Source: Leucocoprinus leucothites (Eukaryota > Basidiomycota > Agaricomycetes > Agaricales > Agaricaceae). From it: DNA of 64,000 bases. A program made the position numbers and the translations under genes. The stretch is from contig JAACJO010000001.1 of assembly GCA_013368445.1 (NCBI GenBank), positions 1,364,001-1,428,000 on the forward strand. The letters are read 5' to 3'. Below are positions 11,535-24,800 of the stretch, piece by piece. Below the pieces are notes generated by a model, which made no database searches, was not told the DNA's origin, and worked only from the letters and a program-made list of their open reading frames with translations. Positions within the stretch are counted from its first letter, which is position 1. Each line of letters starts with the position of its first letter.

Positions 11535-12243
11535 TCAGCTCGTGATGTTACGTGTTGTATGGAAAAAAAAGTGCAAGGGCTCACCCTACTAGATTCTTTC
11601 TAGAGTACAATCACTGTTTCAAAGAAAGGTCACACAAGATACAGCACTGTGAAAGATGCCAACTAGTGAAGATATAACCAGAGAAAGGGGATTAGTAAAT
11701 GCTGAGACCAACACAGGATCCCGGGGAATGCTTACAGGTGATCAAATTAACGTCAACTAGGTTAATAGGGCCGTGTTTATTGCGTGAGGACCAGCCTGTG
11801 GTGCAGGTCAGGAAGTTTGAGGCAGAGTAGGAAGAGAAACTAAAAAGCGCTCAGGGCAACTGGCAAAGTCGGTGCCAAGTTGATTAAACGAGTGTACTGC
11901 GTCTGTGGTCCAATGTTGACCCAACATCAAAGACCTTCTTGGGCTGGCACCAATTTGCCCAACATCGATCTGGAACTGCACACCTGAAGTGTGCCCGTAG
12001 GAAAATACACCTGAAAGACAGATACAAAGAAAATTGCCGGCATGCAGTTGTGAGTCATGAACCGCACAAAGGCAACTCGAAGAGCAAACATAACAGTTAT
12101 TTACTTTATTGGCCTCAGTATTACACAAACAATGAAAACGTGCCCGAAGCATATCCTCCACACTCTGATATCTCTCATACGATGGGCGTATGTAGCGTAG
12201 CAAGAAGGTTATGAGACATGTACATATGGTATGTAAGGAAAAT
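11535..12243. other. Intergenic stretch between BRD8-like 3' end and CTK1 start
   Basis: About 700 nt in a tandem (same-strand) arrangement, so it should hold the BRD8-like 3' UTR and terminator plus the CTK1 promoter and 5' UTR. Several open frames occur but none shows codon structure, splice logic or recognisable protein, and no tRNA-like fold was noticed. Confidence 0.5.
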
Positions 12244-14614
12244 TCAAGGCCTATTACGGACGAGACCTTCAGTTTGTCGGAATGCATTGATGTAACCTTC
12301 ACTGTCATGCATCATCTGCAAGTCGTTGCGTGTCAGCATATGGGTAGCATACGAAGCTCACGATACCACTCACATCTTCGGCCATATGGTACACGTCTGA
12401 TCCGGGACGGTTGTACATCATCGCATTAGCAAACATCAGAAAGCAGTCCCGCTGGTATTCCAAGGAGTTGGTGATTAAGCCATCCTTCACTCGGGCTTTG
12501 ATGGTTTTGAGATCCATAGGGCGCTTTACAATGTCATGGTAGTCGGGTGCTTCGACGGTCCTGATAGGATTGTGGAAGATATTGCCATTTCGATGTTGCG
12601 ATATCTGCGAATGCAACATGCCGATTACGTTCTGAAACTTCTTAAGCGCGAGCTGCTCCTCGGATCGGTCACCACGCCGCCGCCGACCCCCTGTAGAAGG
12701 ACCTAGCTTGCAAATGAGCTTAGCTGGGCTTAGGAGACAGCAATAGACTAACCAGGTTCATCGTCGTCTAGTGGCTCAGATTCGTCCCGTTGTCGTTTGC
12801 GATCACGAGGTGATTCAACGGGTTCTGGTACCGATGATTTACGCTTTCCTTGGACGCAGAAGTCAGTCGACAGGATATGTAGAAAAAAAGAATGGGATGT
12901 CATACGACGGCGGGTGCCAATTGGTTCGACTGGTAATGGAGAAGAAGCACGTTCTTCCTGGGGGGTTTCGGCCCCGTCCGCATTTTCAGCATCGGACTGA
13001 ACGTCAGGCTCTGAAGCTCGTGTTTGCCTACGAGTTTTACGAGTGACTGGTGCGGCGGGTACTGTGGTTTTATTACGGGTAGAACCTGTAGGAGGCCAGT
13101 AAGTTCCTGTGGGGGGTCGGGTCAACCAAAACGTACGGCGGGTGACCTGTGCAGGTTCTTCATCCGATGCCTCTGATTCGACTTGTTGCCTGGTTCCTTC
13201 GGAAGCCTCTTGGTCCTCTTGGTCCTCGGCTGAAGGCGAGTTGGCTTCGTCCCCTTCCAGCTGCTTGTGTTCTACTTCGTTTTCCTCAGGGTGTTGACTT
13301 GCGTCTCTTATTTCTTCTTCCTCTTCCTCTTCCTCGGGCTGATGCTCTGCTGACATAGTCTGCTCCTCAAGGACGCTCTGTTCAACACCTACTTCCACTT
13401 CGTTACCCTCGTGATCGGTTTCTTCCTCTTCAGGTTTAGTTGTTGTGTCTTCTTCCTCCTCTTCCTCCTCTCGCCGGGGCTGTTCGGCACCGTCTCCATC
13501 TGTCGAAGCAACAGTTCCGTCTGCCATTACGGAATCGTCAGCCGCCGAGGAATCAACGAGCGTTTCTTCATTCAAGATGTCTTTTTCGGTTTCGACTTCC
13601 ACACTACCAACCATACTTGAGGCGGTTGGAGTGGTTTGTTTTTTTACTTCATCTTCTGTCGTTTGAGGAGGTTCTTGTTCAGTTTGTGGCTTTGTCGGGG
13701 TGTCGTCGCCCAATCTGGCCAGAGTAGGTGTCTCGGAGCCCTCCTAAAGACACATCTGAATAAGTGAGCTAGTATGCCGACGTGAAAGAAACAGACTCTT
13801 GTTTGAGACGGAGAAGACGTTTCTGTCACCCCGCTCAGATCAGAACCACTGAATGCTTCGTCACCTCCAGTTTCCGCTGAAGCAGTAGGCTGGGTGAGCG
13901 AGTTAGTTATTGTGAGAATACCCTGGGATCAGGTAGTACCAGTGTATCAGCGAGGGCACTTTCTTGGTTGGTCGATGCTTGGCCAGTAACTTTGGACTGG
14001 AGCTGTTCGTCCCATTTGCCGGTTTTGATATCCTCAATCTCTTTCAGGATAGTCCTACACCATATTAGTTTGCATACATGCTTAATATTGTGAAGAGCAT
14101 ACCTGAAGGCATGCTCCTCGGCTAGTATAAGCCGATGCAACTCCTCGAAGCGCAAGTCGTAATGTTTCTTGGCCAGAGCGAGATTGATGCTCGCTATCAC
14201 AAACTTTGAGCAAGTTTTAAGAGTTCAGCAGAATTGAAGGGCACACATTGTGGACTGCTGCATTCCTCAATCCTAGTCTAGATATAAGCATTGTGAGGGA
14301 TAGACACGAGTCGAGCCACTTACACATCAAGACCAGCATCCTGCATTAAGCTATTATACATGCTATGACATGACTGAAATAACCGTGAATGAGTACAGTA
14401 TATAGTGCACTGGAAATGTGTCAATAACCTGAGGGGTGAAGAAAGACTTTGGACGGTTGACAAGCGGGTGTTTTGAAAGTATTTTAGCAATGGGGGCCCA
14501 AGTGGAGGGACTTGCCCCCATTTCCCAGGCACCCTGGGCGAGTAGGAGAGCCTCAAGATGACTGGGTTGTTGTGTTTCAGCAGCTGTAGCGCGTTTCCCA
14601 GAGCGTGTCGTCAT
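12244..14614 (-). CDS. BRD8-like bromodomain protein
   Basis: Ten exons: 14614-14429, 14373-14324, 14272-14247, 14193-14103, 14054-13922, 13889-13797, 13743-12906, 12848-12753, 12702-12374 and 12315-12244, giving 637 aa. The N-terminus (about 15-75) is a Myb/SANT-like block with ALLLAQGAWEMG. A coiled region follows (about 90-150, HYDLRFEELHRLILAEEH), matching the layout of human BRD8, a subunit of the TIP60/NuA4 acetyltransferase. Residues about 170-470 are very acidic (Glu/Asp runs) and disordered, with a Lys/Arg-rich patch near 490. The bromodomain fills about 515-637. It has HNPIRTVEAPDYHDIVKRPM and AMMYNRPGSDVYH, with the acetyl-lysine-binding Asn at about 602, so it looks able to bind acetyl-lysine. 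The third exon is only 26 nt. A divergent promoter of 215 nt is shared with PEP4. Assignment to NuA4 is inferred from architecture. Confidence 0.84.
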
Positions 14615-14829
14615 CTGTGCTGGACAGAGAGAAACGGTTCTGCTTGGAAGTCGTGCTAGAACCCTGCGATTCGCCGGCAGAGCCGCCGGAACGCTACCGG
14701 TTCCTTCCTAAAGTGGAAAGAGAGAGCCGAAATGACGTCGAGAACGTGACTGTTGCCATCACCGCGCGGCTCCCCCGCAGTACAAGCGCCCCTAGTGCCC
14801 GTCCACCCCCTTCTTTTCCACCCACAACC

Positions 14830-16383
<1,554 letters not shown>

Positions 16384-16613
16384 GATCGTGTCGGATGTCA
16401 CGCGCTTACGAAGTACCTACTTGACTTATTGAGTACTTTGGTGATGCCTCATTCTTGTCAGTTTTATGTTCCAGTTCTCTCGATTTCTTGTACAGTACAT
16501 ACCCGTTCTGTAAGGCGTGCTCAGCTTGCAAGGATCATGGACATTTCGTTACGTAAGGAATGACTACCTGAAGTGATTAGTGGACTGAGTCCGCTACCTA
16601 TCTTGAGCTTCTT

Positions 16614-18742
16614 ATGTCTCCCCTTTCATCGAGGTCGCTTTCCAGTCTAAAATCAAGCCTTCCCTCGACTTCACGTGTAGAGCACAACCGGAATCTTCAT
16701 CTATCACAATTTCTACATCAACCACTTGACAGAATCAACGTTCTCGGTAATGATGATGGTACATACGGTCATACAGGGTGCGCAAGACCTTTCAGTCGCT
16801 CATACCCTTCTCATATTGGTTCCCAGATGTGTCAATGCACTAAGCTGGGCACATAATGGAGAGATATTAATGAGTGGAGGAGACGACACCACTGTGCGTC
16901 TCTGGCGAATGGATTCTTCGGACACTGAACAGGAGTACCCATTTGTCTGCCGCTCAGTCATCCATACCGGCCATACTGGGAATATATTCAACGCCCAGCT
17001 GCTGCCCTACTCCTCTCATCTGTCAGTAGACTACCTCATCCACCCCTACTATATATCGCCCCAGTGATGATCCATCTCTAAGCGCCTCACCTCCAGGATA
17101 ACTGTTGCAGCGGACAAGCAGATCCGAGTCTCAGACATCAATATGGCTACAAATAATGGTGCACAGGATAGCCTCGAGACTCACTATACAACCAAGCAAT
17201 CCGTCAAAAAGGTGTTGAGATGTCACGACGACAGAGTCAAGAGGGTTGTAACTGAAGACTCGCCTGCATTGTTCTTAACCGTCTCGGAGGTGTGTATCCC
17301 AGTTTTGGAGCAGGATAGTGACATGAATTTGACGATCTTTGACGATAGGACGGTAGTGTGCGACAACATGATCTTCGGAAACCGCACAACTGTCGGCAGA
17401 ATACGTGCCCGACACCCCTAGTCAAACTCAGTCATGAAGCCTCCACGGTGTCTTTGTCGACCCTTACACCTTATCAGTTTGTAGTGGCAGGAGAAGCACC
17501 CTACGTGAGTGCCTCGATTGTTCATAAAACATGGCTATTTATATCGATTTAGGGATATCTATTCGACCGGCGAAATGTGGGTCGTAGGATAGAGGAGGAG
17601 TGGGGAGTACCGCCATCTACAGACGAAATCACTACCTGCGTTCGAAGATTTGGTCGACCGCCGAGTACAGACAAGAAAAAACGATTCCCGAGAGATCATA
17701 TCACTGGGTCTAGAATGTCAAATTACAATGGGCACGAGGTCAGTCATCCAATGCCATGCCCACTGCAATACCGGCTGACGCTGGGTGCGACGGCGCGTAT
17801 AGATTCTCCTCTGTAAGTATATGTGGTCGATATTAAGCTTATCATATGACCTATGATGCCGCAATACAGCATACAACGGAGACGCCAGCTATCTCTTCTC
17901 GACATTGGACGAACCGACGGAATCACCTCCCTCTTCTACATTCACGAGCAGCTCTACAACTCCCAAGGCAAAACAATCCAAGCTGAGTCAGAGCAGAGTC
18001 CCCCAACGGTTTTCAAGTTTATCCACAGTGCCAGACCTGGCTGAACCACAACCAAACTTGGACTGCCGTCCTGACACAGGGACCCCCACGGCGCAGGACC
18101 ATGACGCGAGAGAAGAGCTGGAGGACGACCCCGACGAAAAAAATGAGGAATCAAGTGAGGATGAGATAGAAGAAGAGGAGGCTCTCGAGATGGAAAACAA
18201 TTATCGGCCTGGTGTCCCCACAGTCCAGCCCCGGAAACGGTTTGCTGGCGCGCGGAACGTGGAGACCGTGAAGGATGGTAAGTCTCATTTTGTGATTGGG
18301 TATGTTCTGTTTAATAATTTATGAATCTACTGCAGTGAATTTCATTGGTCCCAACGATGAGCTGGTGGTATCTGGATCAGATGATGGTAACTTCTTCGTC
18401 TGGGACAAGCCTACAGCAAGATTGCACGGTATATACGAAGGAGATGGGAGTGTAGTTAACGTTATTGAGGGGCATCCATCGCTGCCACTAGTGGCTGTCA
18501 GTGGTATTGACACAACAGTCAAGGTATGTTGTTTAGCTATATCGGCTCGACCTAGCTCATATTGTCATGTTTAGCTCTTTGCGCCTGCGGGGGGAATAAG
18601 TCAGTTCTCGCGTCTGGGAAACGCGGACCAGATCCTGCAAGCAAATGCACGACCTGTTGCTCGATTTGACCTTCGGACAATGTTGGCTGAAGCGTTGCTT
18701 CGCTCTGGGTCTTCATCATCGAGCGAATGTGTGTATCAGTGA
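16614..18742 (+). CDS. DCAF6/DCAF8-like WD40 protein
   Basis: Nine exons: 16614-16777, 16827-17021, 17097-17289, 17349-17504, 17553-17738, 17803-17812, 17870-18277, 18336-18523 and 18575-18742, giving 555 aa. WD40 repeats include GHTGCVNALSW, GGDDTTVRLW, AADKQIRVSD and EDGSVRQHDLR, then SNYNGHEILLSYNGD. A Ser/Glu-rich insert spans about 310-430, and the final blades have FIGPNDELVVSGSDDGNFFVW and GIDTTVKLFAP. This layout (an N-terminal half propeller, an acidic insert, then a C-terminal half) is that of DCAF6/NRIP and DCAF8. These are substrate receptors thought to dock on DDB1 of CUL4 ubiquitin ligases; the HDLR sequence resembles a DDB1-binding WDxR box. The sixth exon is just 10 nt and restores the conserved HEILLSYNGD junction. 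Substrate unknown. Converges with TRA1. Confidence 0.87.
17803..17812 (+). other. 10-nt coding microexon of the DCAF-like gene
   Basis: attctcctct lies between tatag and gtaagt. Without it the preceding exon (ending in codon GAG, phase 0) cannot join the following exon (which needs phase 1). With it the protein reads HEILLSYNGD, the pattern expected between the two half propellers of the family. Confidence 0.75.
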
Positions 18743-18859
18743 AGCAAAAATAGGTCAGAGGTTGAATGTCTGTACTAATGGCTGTAACTATATTACATGT
18801 ACGATACATATCTAGCAATCACATTCGTTCGAAAGCAAAACGAGAGCAGCGGGACTAAT

Positions 18860-21800
18860 TCAAAACCAGGGGTGGTATATCTCACCCATTTTTGCTAGCT
18901 GGATGGGGTTGGTGGCAGTGGAAATCAGGTTGGTGATGGTCTGGATGACGGGAACAGTTGCAGTAGCACCGTTATTTTGAAGTTGCTGGAAAAGAAGGTC
19001 AGCTATCAATCTGAGGATCATGGCTAATGAGGCACTCACATTCTCTCTTTCAGTCTTACACGCCATTACCTCAGCACGCTTGACCACGCCATCAATGTTG
19101 GCGGCCACACCCTGCCGGAAAGCAGCATCGCCGACCATCCAAGGTCGCCTCTGCATTGTCATCCACGATATGACTTCATCTCTCCCGAACAAGCATAGTT
19201 GCTGTTCCAGAGCATACTGTAGCGAAAGTGAGTTCCCTTCTAGAAATTTCGAGGGGCCGTAGCATACCTCAGGCTCAGTCAAAGATCGGGCAACAGCCAA
19301 GATACCAGAAGTTAAGATTCCCTCGGTGAATATAGGGCCAAGGAATGCTTGCATGTTTACTGTCAAGCGGAAAGGGACGACATCGCTGGTTGCGAATACA
19401 GGCAAGTTGCTGGATATTCCTGGGAGAAGTTCTGTCATGGCGATCTGACCAGTGGACCTGCATATCTGGAAGCGACTTGGATGGCGACTGGAGAGACACA
19501 GGACGAATGTCATAAAGGAGCAAGTTGCAAGTTGGGAAGCAAACTGTCTGCGCATCCTCCACAGTTCACTAGGTCCACTCATAGTGCGGATCATGTACTA
19601 GTGACGGGGTCAGACGAGAACCTGGGAGTGATACTCTCAAACCTACATTAGTGAGAACATTATCAGGTATTGTCTTCATGGATACTTCTTCATAGATGTC
19701 TTTCTTGAGGCTGATATACTCGTTTTTGGTTAGCTGGTGTGCATTGATGTGTTGAGAGGTGTAATATGCAGCAGTATCTCGGTGATCTACATACCTGCCT
19801 CGCCGAGTTCTGACGGAACTCCCGTAAAGTTTTCTTGACTTTCTCCCCTGCAAACAAGATGGGCTCTTCCCTTGAAATACCCATATCTTCACAGTGTAGA
19901 TCGTAGATGTCTCCAAGAGTAACATATGAAGAGTCTGTTTGGAATAATCGTAAAGTGGGACTGCAGGAGATTGCCGCCGGTAGATGGAAGGATAGGTTGC
20001 GCTTTCGAGTCTCTTTCTTTCTTTGAAGAACGCTGGAAGTTATCGTCAGGGAGAGGATGGTTTGACTTAAGGTAGGAGATCGTACCCGTTAAATGTTCTG
20101 AGAACTTGCATGACTTTATCTTCGCGGCGAGTCTGGCGATGGCAAGGCATTTGCACCATGAAGGATACCTTGCTATTGTCATTGGCATGGAGGGTGAATC
20201 TTTTCCAGCAGGCTCCATTTGAACGGCCGAGCTCGAATTTGGAAGCGAACTTCTGAATCTTAATAAAATTCTGGTTCGTGTCCTTGTCCTGAAGTATGTG
20301 TAGGAAATTTGCTTTTTGCAATCAGAAATCACCTAACTCACCTCGGTGTACTGTCCCGGAACTTCGATTTCGTCGATTTTATTATACTGGAACTCCGTCA
20401 AGTAGTGGCTAACTAGAGCGAGGGGTTGTATACGGGGTCGCGAGTCGAGTAATCGTTCGTATTTATCCCTCCATTGCTGGAGTCGGCGAATATACTCGTA
20501 ATGGTTTGGTTTTGTAGTCAGGAAATCTTCCTCAAACTCTTTCTGCGCCCCATGTATTTGAGAGAAAATTCAGATCCGTATAGTTGCTTTACTCACCCTA
20601 GCAGAAACTCCCATAATTGGTGCAAGGCGAGACAGTGTCTGTTGTGTGTGTGCAGAAAGGGCTCCGTCATCGTCGGGGGCGTTCATTCGCAATATGTAAT
20701 TCTATCAGTGAGATGAGTGGTATTATTCAGCCGCAAATTAGAAGGACAGACCGAGATTGCATCTCCAAGAAGAAGGCAGATGTGACGGTAAATATCCTCT
20801 TCGGCAGGTGGTTTGAATTTCTGGTGGATTTGATCAACCATGGTCTCGAGGCTCAGAATGAGCAAAGGGAATGTCGTTTTCAGGACTTGCAAGATTTCGT
20901 CCACGAGATCAGGAGCTTGTCGCGGGAACGTAATGGTGGCGGCATTATCTACAGGAGTCTGTCCGTTTTGAGCTGGTGTGTTCCCAGTATTGGTGGTTCC
21001 TGGTGTCTGAGTAGTGGCGGTGCTATTGTTCGCTTCGCTGCCTTCTTTGGTGGCTGTCTGTTCATCAGGTCGGCGAGCAGTGTCAAGCATCGGCTGGTTA
21101 ATAGAGATCGCTCGGGCCTGAGCAGCCTTTCGCATCAATTGAAGTTCTTCTCGGTAGGTCCGAAGATGGTAGAAGAGGGCCTAACAAATAATCAGTACAT
21201 TCACTTCACTGCGAGTATATAAGGTGTACCTGAGGGTAATGCCTAGCAAGGTTTAGGAGCAAATAACGCGCTTGTTTGGCTTCTCGATGATTTAACGACT
21301 GGCAAAGTTGTGGCGTGAGTGTAATCCAGTACCAAAACGCTGCATCGCCTTTGTAGGTATCAAATGCTTTCGAAATTGTCAAGGCGCTATCATCAAGGCT
21401 TAGAAGCCAAAGGATGCGATTAAGGAGTGGTCTGCTCTTCCCATTCTTGTAGAGGCCAGCAGCTTGGAGGTAGCAGCTGACGGCACTCGAGGCATAGGTG
21501 AGATCCGTATTTTCAGCACCGGCATTCTTAAACATCCGATCGTTGAAACGGCCCCACTCAGCCCAGGCTTTTGCTTGAGTCATGTCGAGCTGTACGGCTT
21601 GGCCGAAGGCATGGTTTGCTTCCTCATTCCGTCCAAGACGAGCATGGAACATCCCTTTGAGTGTGTAAAACTCCGCCTTTTGAGAGCTCGAGAAGAACAT
21701 AAGATTGGTGTTGTTGATGACGTCCAACCCTGCTTGCAAGTCATTCGGCTTCTGATAGTGGCAGCGAGCTTGTTCTCGTAGTTTCAAGAATGCTTCGGAA

Positions 21801-24800
21801 ATTTCGATATTCGGTAAGGTATATATCTTAGTCAGGGAGGTGAAGCAAACATCAAGGAGATCGTGTTTTCTTGCGACATGCGCAAAACGGTTGATGATCC
21901 ATGCTGTTTCGTGGTAGCCCCGGAACCCATATGTATTTGTGTTTGTGTTGGCATTGTTATTGCTTTGGTTATTGATGAGGGGCATATATGCGTTGTTGAT
22001 CGCATGGAAAACATTTTGGCGCCACGCAACAAGGTCGCTCCACAGGTTGATGTCGTCTTGGATATTCGGTAAGCGTTCACGCCAAGCTTGAAGAACCATC
22101 TTTAACTCGGACGATTTCTTCTCCAGATTTTGTGCATTCGTCTGTGAAAGGGACCCAAAGATTTGAACGGCTTCCTGTAACTCGACGAATTGTTGGAAAT
22201 GCTGAAGGAGGGGAACATGTGCAGTCGACAAATGTGCTGGAAGTCCGATCCACTTGCGTAAAGACAATTGCATAGCATCTTCAAGGACTTTGGTAAATTC
22301 GGTGTTTTTGTCGAGAGCACCGGGAAATTTGAGTAATGCCAGGAAAGCTTCAAAAACGCGTCGGCGGGGCGTAGCGATATCTGGCAACTGTTTTACTTGC
22401 TCCTCAAGGCTCTCCTTGTTGTCTGCCCAATCTTTGGTTCTCCACGCACTCTCAAGCATGAGTTCCTGATTCCCTTCGCTTTTGGCAAAGTCATACAGGA
22501 TATCCCACTGTTGAAGTTTCTCCGCCGCCAAAACCCAATGATCCTCCCATAGGCAGTACTCCGGCTCTGAAAATGCGATCGCTCCCGCCCTGGCTTTTGT
22601 CTGAGCGTTTTCATATGCAGCAGAAGCTTGTTCCCAGAAACCGTGCTGCTCGAACGCTAATGCAGTGTTGGTCTCGGCATGCAAGCAACGGCGTCTCCAC
22701 AGACCGTAAAACATGTCTTCATCTGCCAGTTCGGCGTATACGTCTGCAAGAGAGTCGTAGACATATTCTCGGATATTGGCTTCATCGTCCTTGACAAATT
22801 CAAGCGAAGAGCCGAGGATTTCCAATGCTACATGCCAGGCTCCAAAAGTTTTTGCCAAGTATTTGACGAGGTGAGGGGGGAGCATAAGGGGAGGCGAGCA
22901 TCCTTGAACGCCAGTGAGGAGAGTTTGGATGACATTGGGCCTCAGATGGGCTTGTTTAATGTGATACTCCTTACTTAAGAGATTGATCATATGATTCGTG
23001 ATGTCAATCTGTTCGCGTCGAGAAAGGCTGGACCATGCAGCAGGGAACACGGAACACCACATCTCATGTGCGGTTTGCGGGTCAAGGAAAAGTAAGCGTT
23101 GTATCGGACGAGTGACGCTCCGGGAACCAGGTCGTTGAATAGCAGGGATGGGGTCGTTATGAATCTGACGACGATCTGTCACGGGGGCATCCGGATCGGC
23201 AGCTCCAAGTATGAGATGTAGAGCAAGATAAATCCAGTTGTGATCGGCGAGTACATCCCAACCTTGAACGCCGAGAATGTATGTCAACCGTCCAAACAGT
23301 GATCTTGGCACACTGACATCCAACAAGTCCATAAAACGTTCCCTCAACAAAGCATCCTTCGCACGGCAACCAAGAAGGAACGCAGGTTCAAGCCTAGTAG
23401 TGAGGTCACTCCGGCGAAGAGATGGCTCGGTATAGATGTCATAGATGAGCTCGAGGTAGGGGTGGAAGAGAACCTCTCCACGTGTTTCGTAAAAGGTCAT
23501 CTTTTGAATCAAGCTGGCCTTCTCCTTCATCGTTGGATAAACCTCTTGTCGGTGCATTGCCCACGTCCGCGCTAAATCTAGCATGTAACGACATAGCTGA
23601 ACGCTCTTTGACTTCTCTACCAGGACGACGAGGGTACTCAGTAGCCACCGCCGTTGATCTGCAAGATGTGCCACAGAGATCTGGCATATTTCGAGAAGGA
23701 GAATGATAAGGCGGACATTGCCTTCAGTTCCGTTGGTAGGAGATTGGATATGATCCTTGGCTAGTTTGCTCAACAGTTTCATGAGCGGCTGGCTGAATGC
23801 CTCGACACGCTCCGGAGTGACGGTGACGACCGACTTCAACATGAGGAGGATGCTCCTAGGGGTATTGCTATTACGAAGACCCTCACCGATGGTGGTGTTT
23901 ACGAAGGAATGGAAGTCGGAAAGCTCGGTTTGTTGTTCTTCCTCCTCCTTGGGCAAGGGGAAGAGTCGAATGAGATGATCGAAGATAGGATGAAGTGCAT
24001 CTTGCAGGGTATGATCGTCCGTCATGAGACCCTTACGAATGAGCTTTTGGAGAGCAGCGGCATTTGTTGTAAACCACGCATCACTTTGTTCTGCAGCGAT
24101 TACTTGGAGAACCTTTGCAGACGCGATCGCCAATGACAGAGCAGTGTCGACTGACAAATCATTCTAAAAGTGGATTTTAGGAACCCTTCCCGAATGCAAA
24201 ATGTTTGACACACCTGCTCAAGAGTCCGCGAGAAATAGCGTAGCCCAACAGTAACTTCAGTCCAACCAGTTGGCCCAACCATAGATTGCAACAAGGAAAG
24301 GGCTCGAGGAACGAGTGTAGCCTTTGCCGCATTCTCATGGGGGAAAGTCGCGAGTCGAACTAGGTAGCTAATCATGTTCTCGCGTAGTGCAATGGGGGTG
24401 AGCCAAACACTTTCGTTTGCTTTCTCTTGCGACGCTTTAGTGGCTTGCTCCTCCCAATCAAAAATGACTTGAAGAACTTCGATGGAGAGCGACCGCATTT
24501 CCGGTGTTGATGATCCAGACATACCGAGTTTAGTCAAGGAGTTTGCCATGTGGGGTACGAAGAGTGAACGAACTGGATAAAAGAGTTGGGGTTGCTTGAT
24601 GATCAAGTGGTAAATGGCAATCATTTGGACCAGGCCCTCTTCAGCGAGTAGGCGGCGAGTTGTCTTCGCCCACTGAGGATGACCAGGCTCGGCTGAATCG
24701 GACTGTGGAAGCACCAGGGCGAGAGTAGCAAGGGCTTCCTGACGGACCAAAGGCTTCCCTTCGGAATGTGAGAGCCGTAACAAGCCAGTCCAAGCGCGGA

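Noticed and set aside
14605..14829. An N-terminal extension of PEP4 reaching back to 14605
   Set aside because: The frame is open, but the ATG at 14830 starts a perfect signal peptide, and the extension would overlap the BRD8-like start.
20617..21222. A 201-codon plus-strand frame within TRA1
   Set aside because: It is antisense to TRA1 exons whose protein is strongly conserved.
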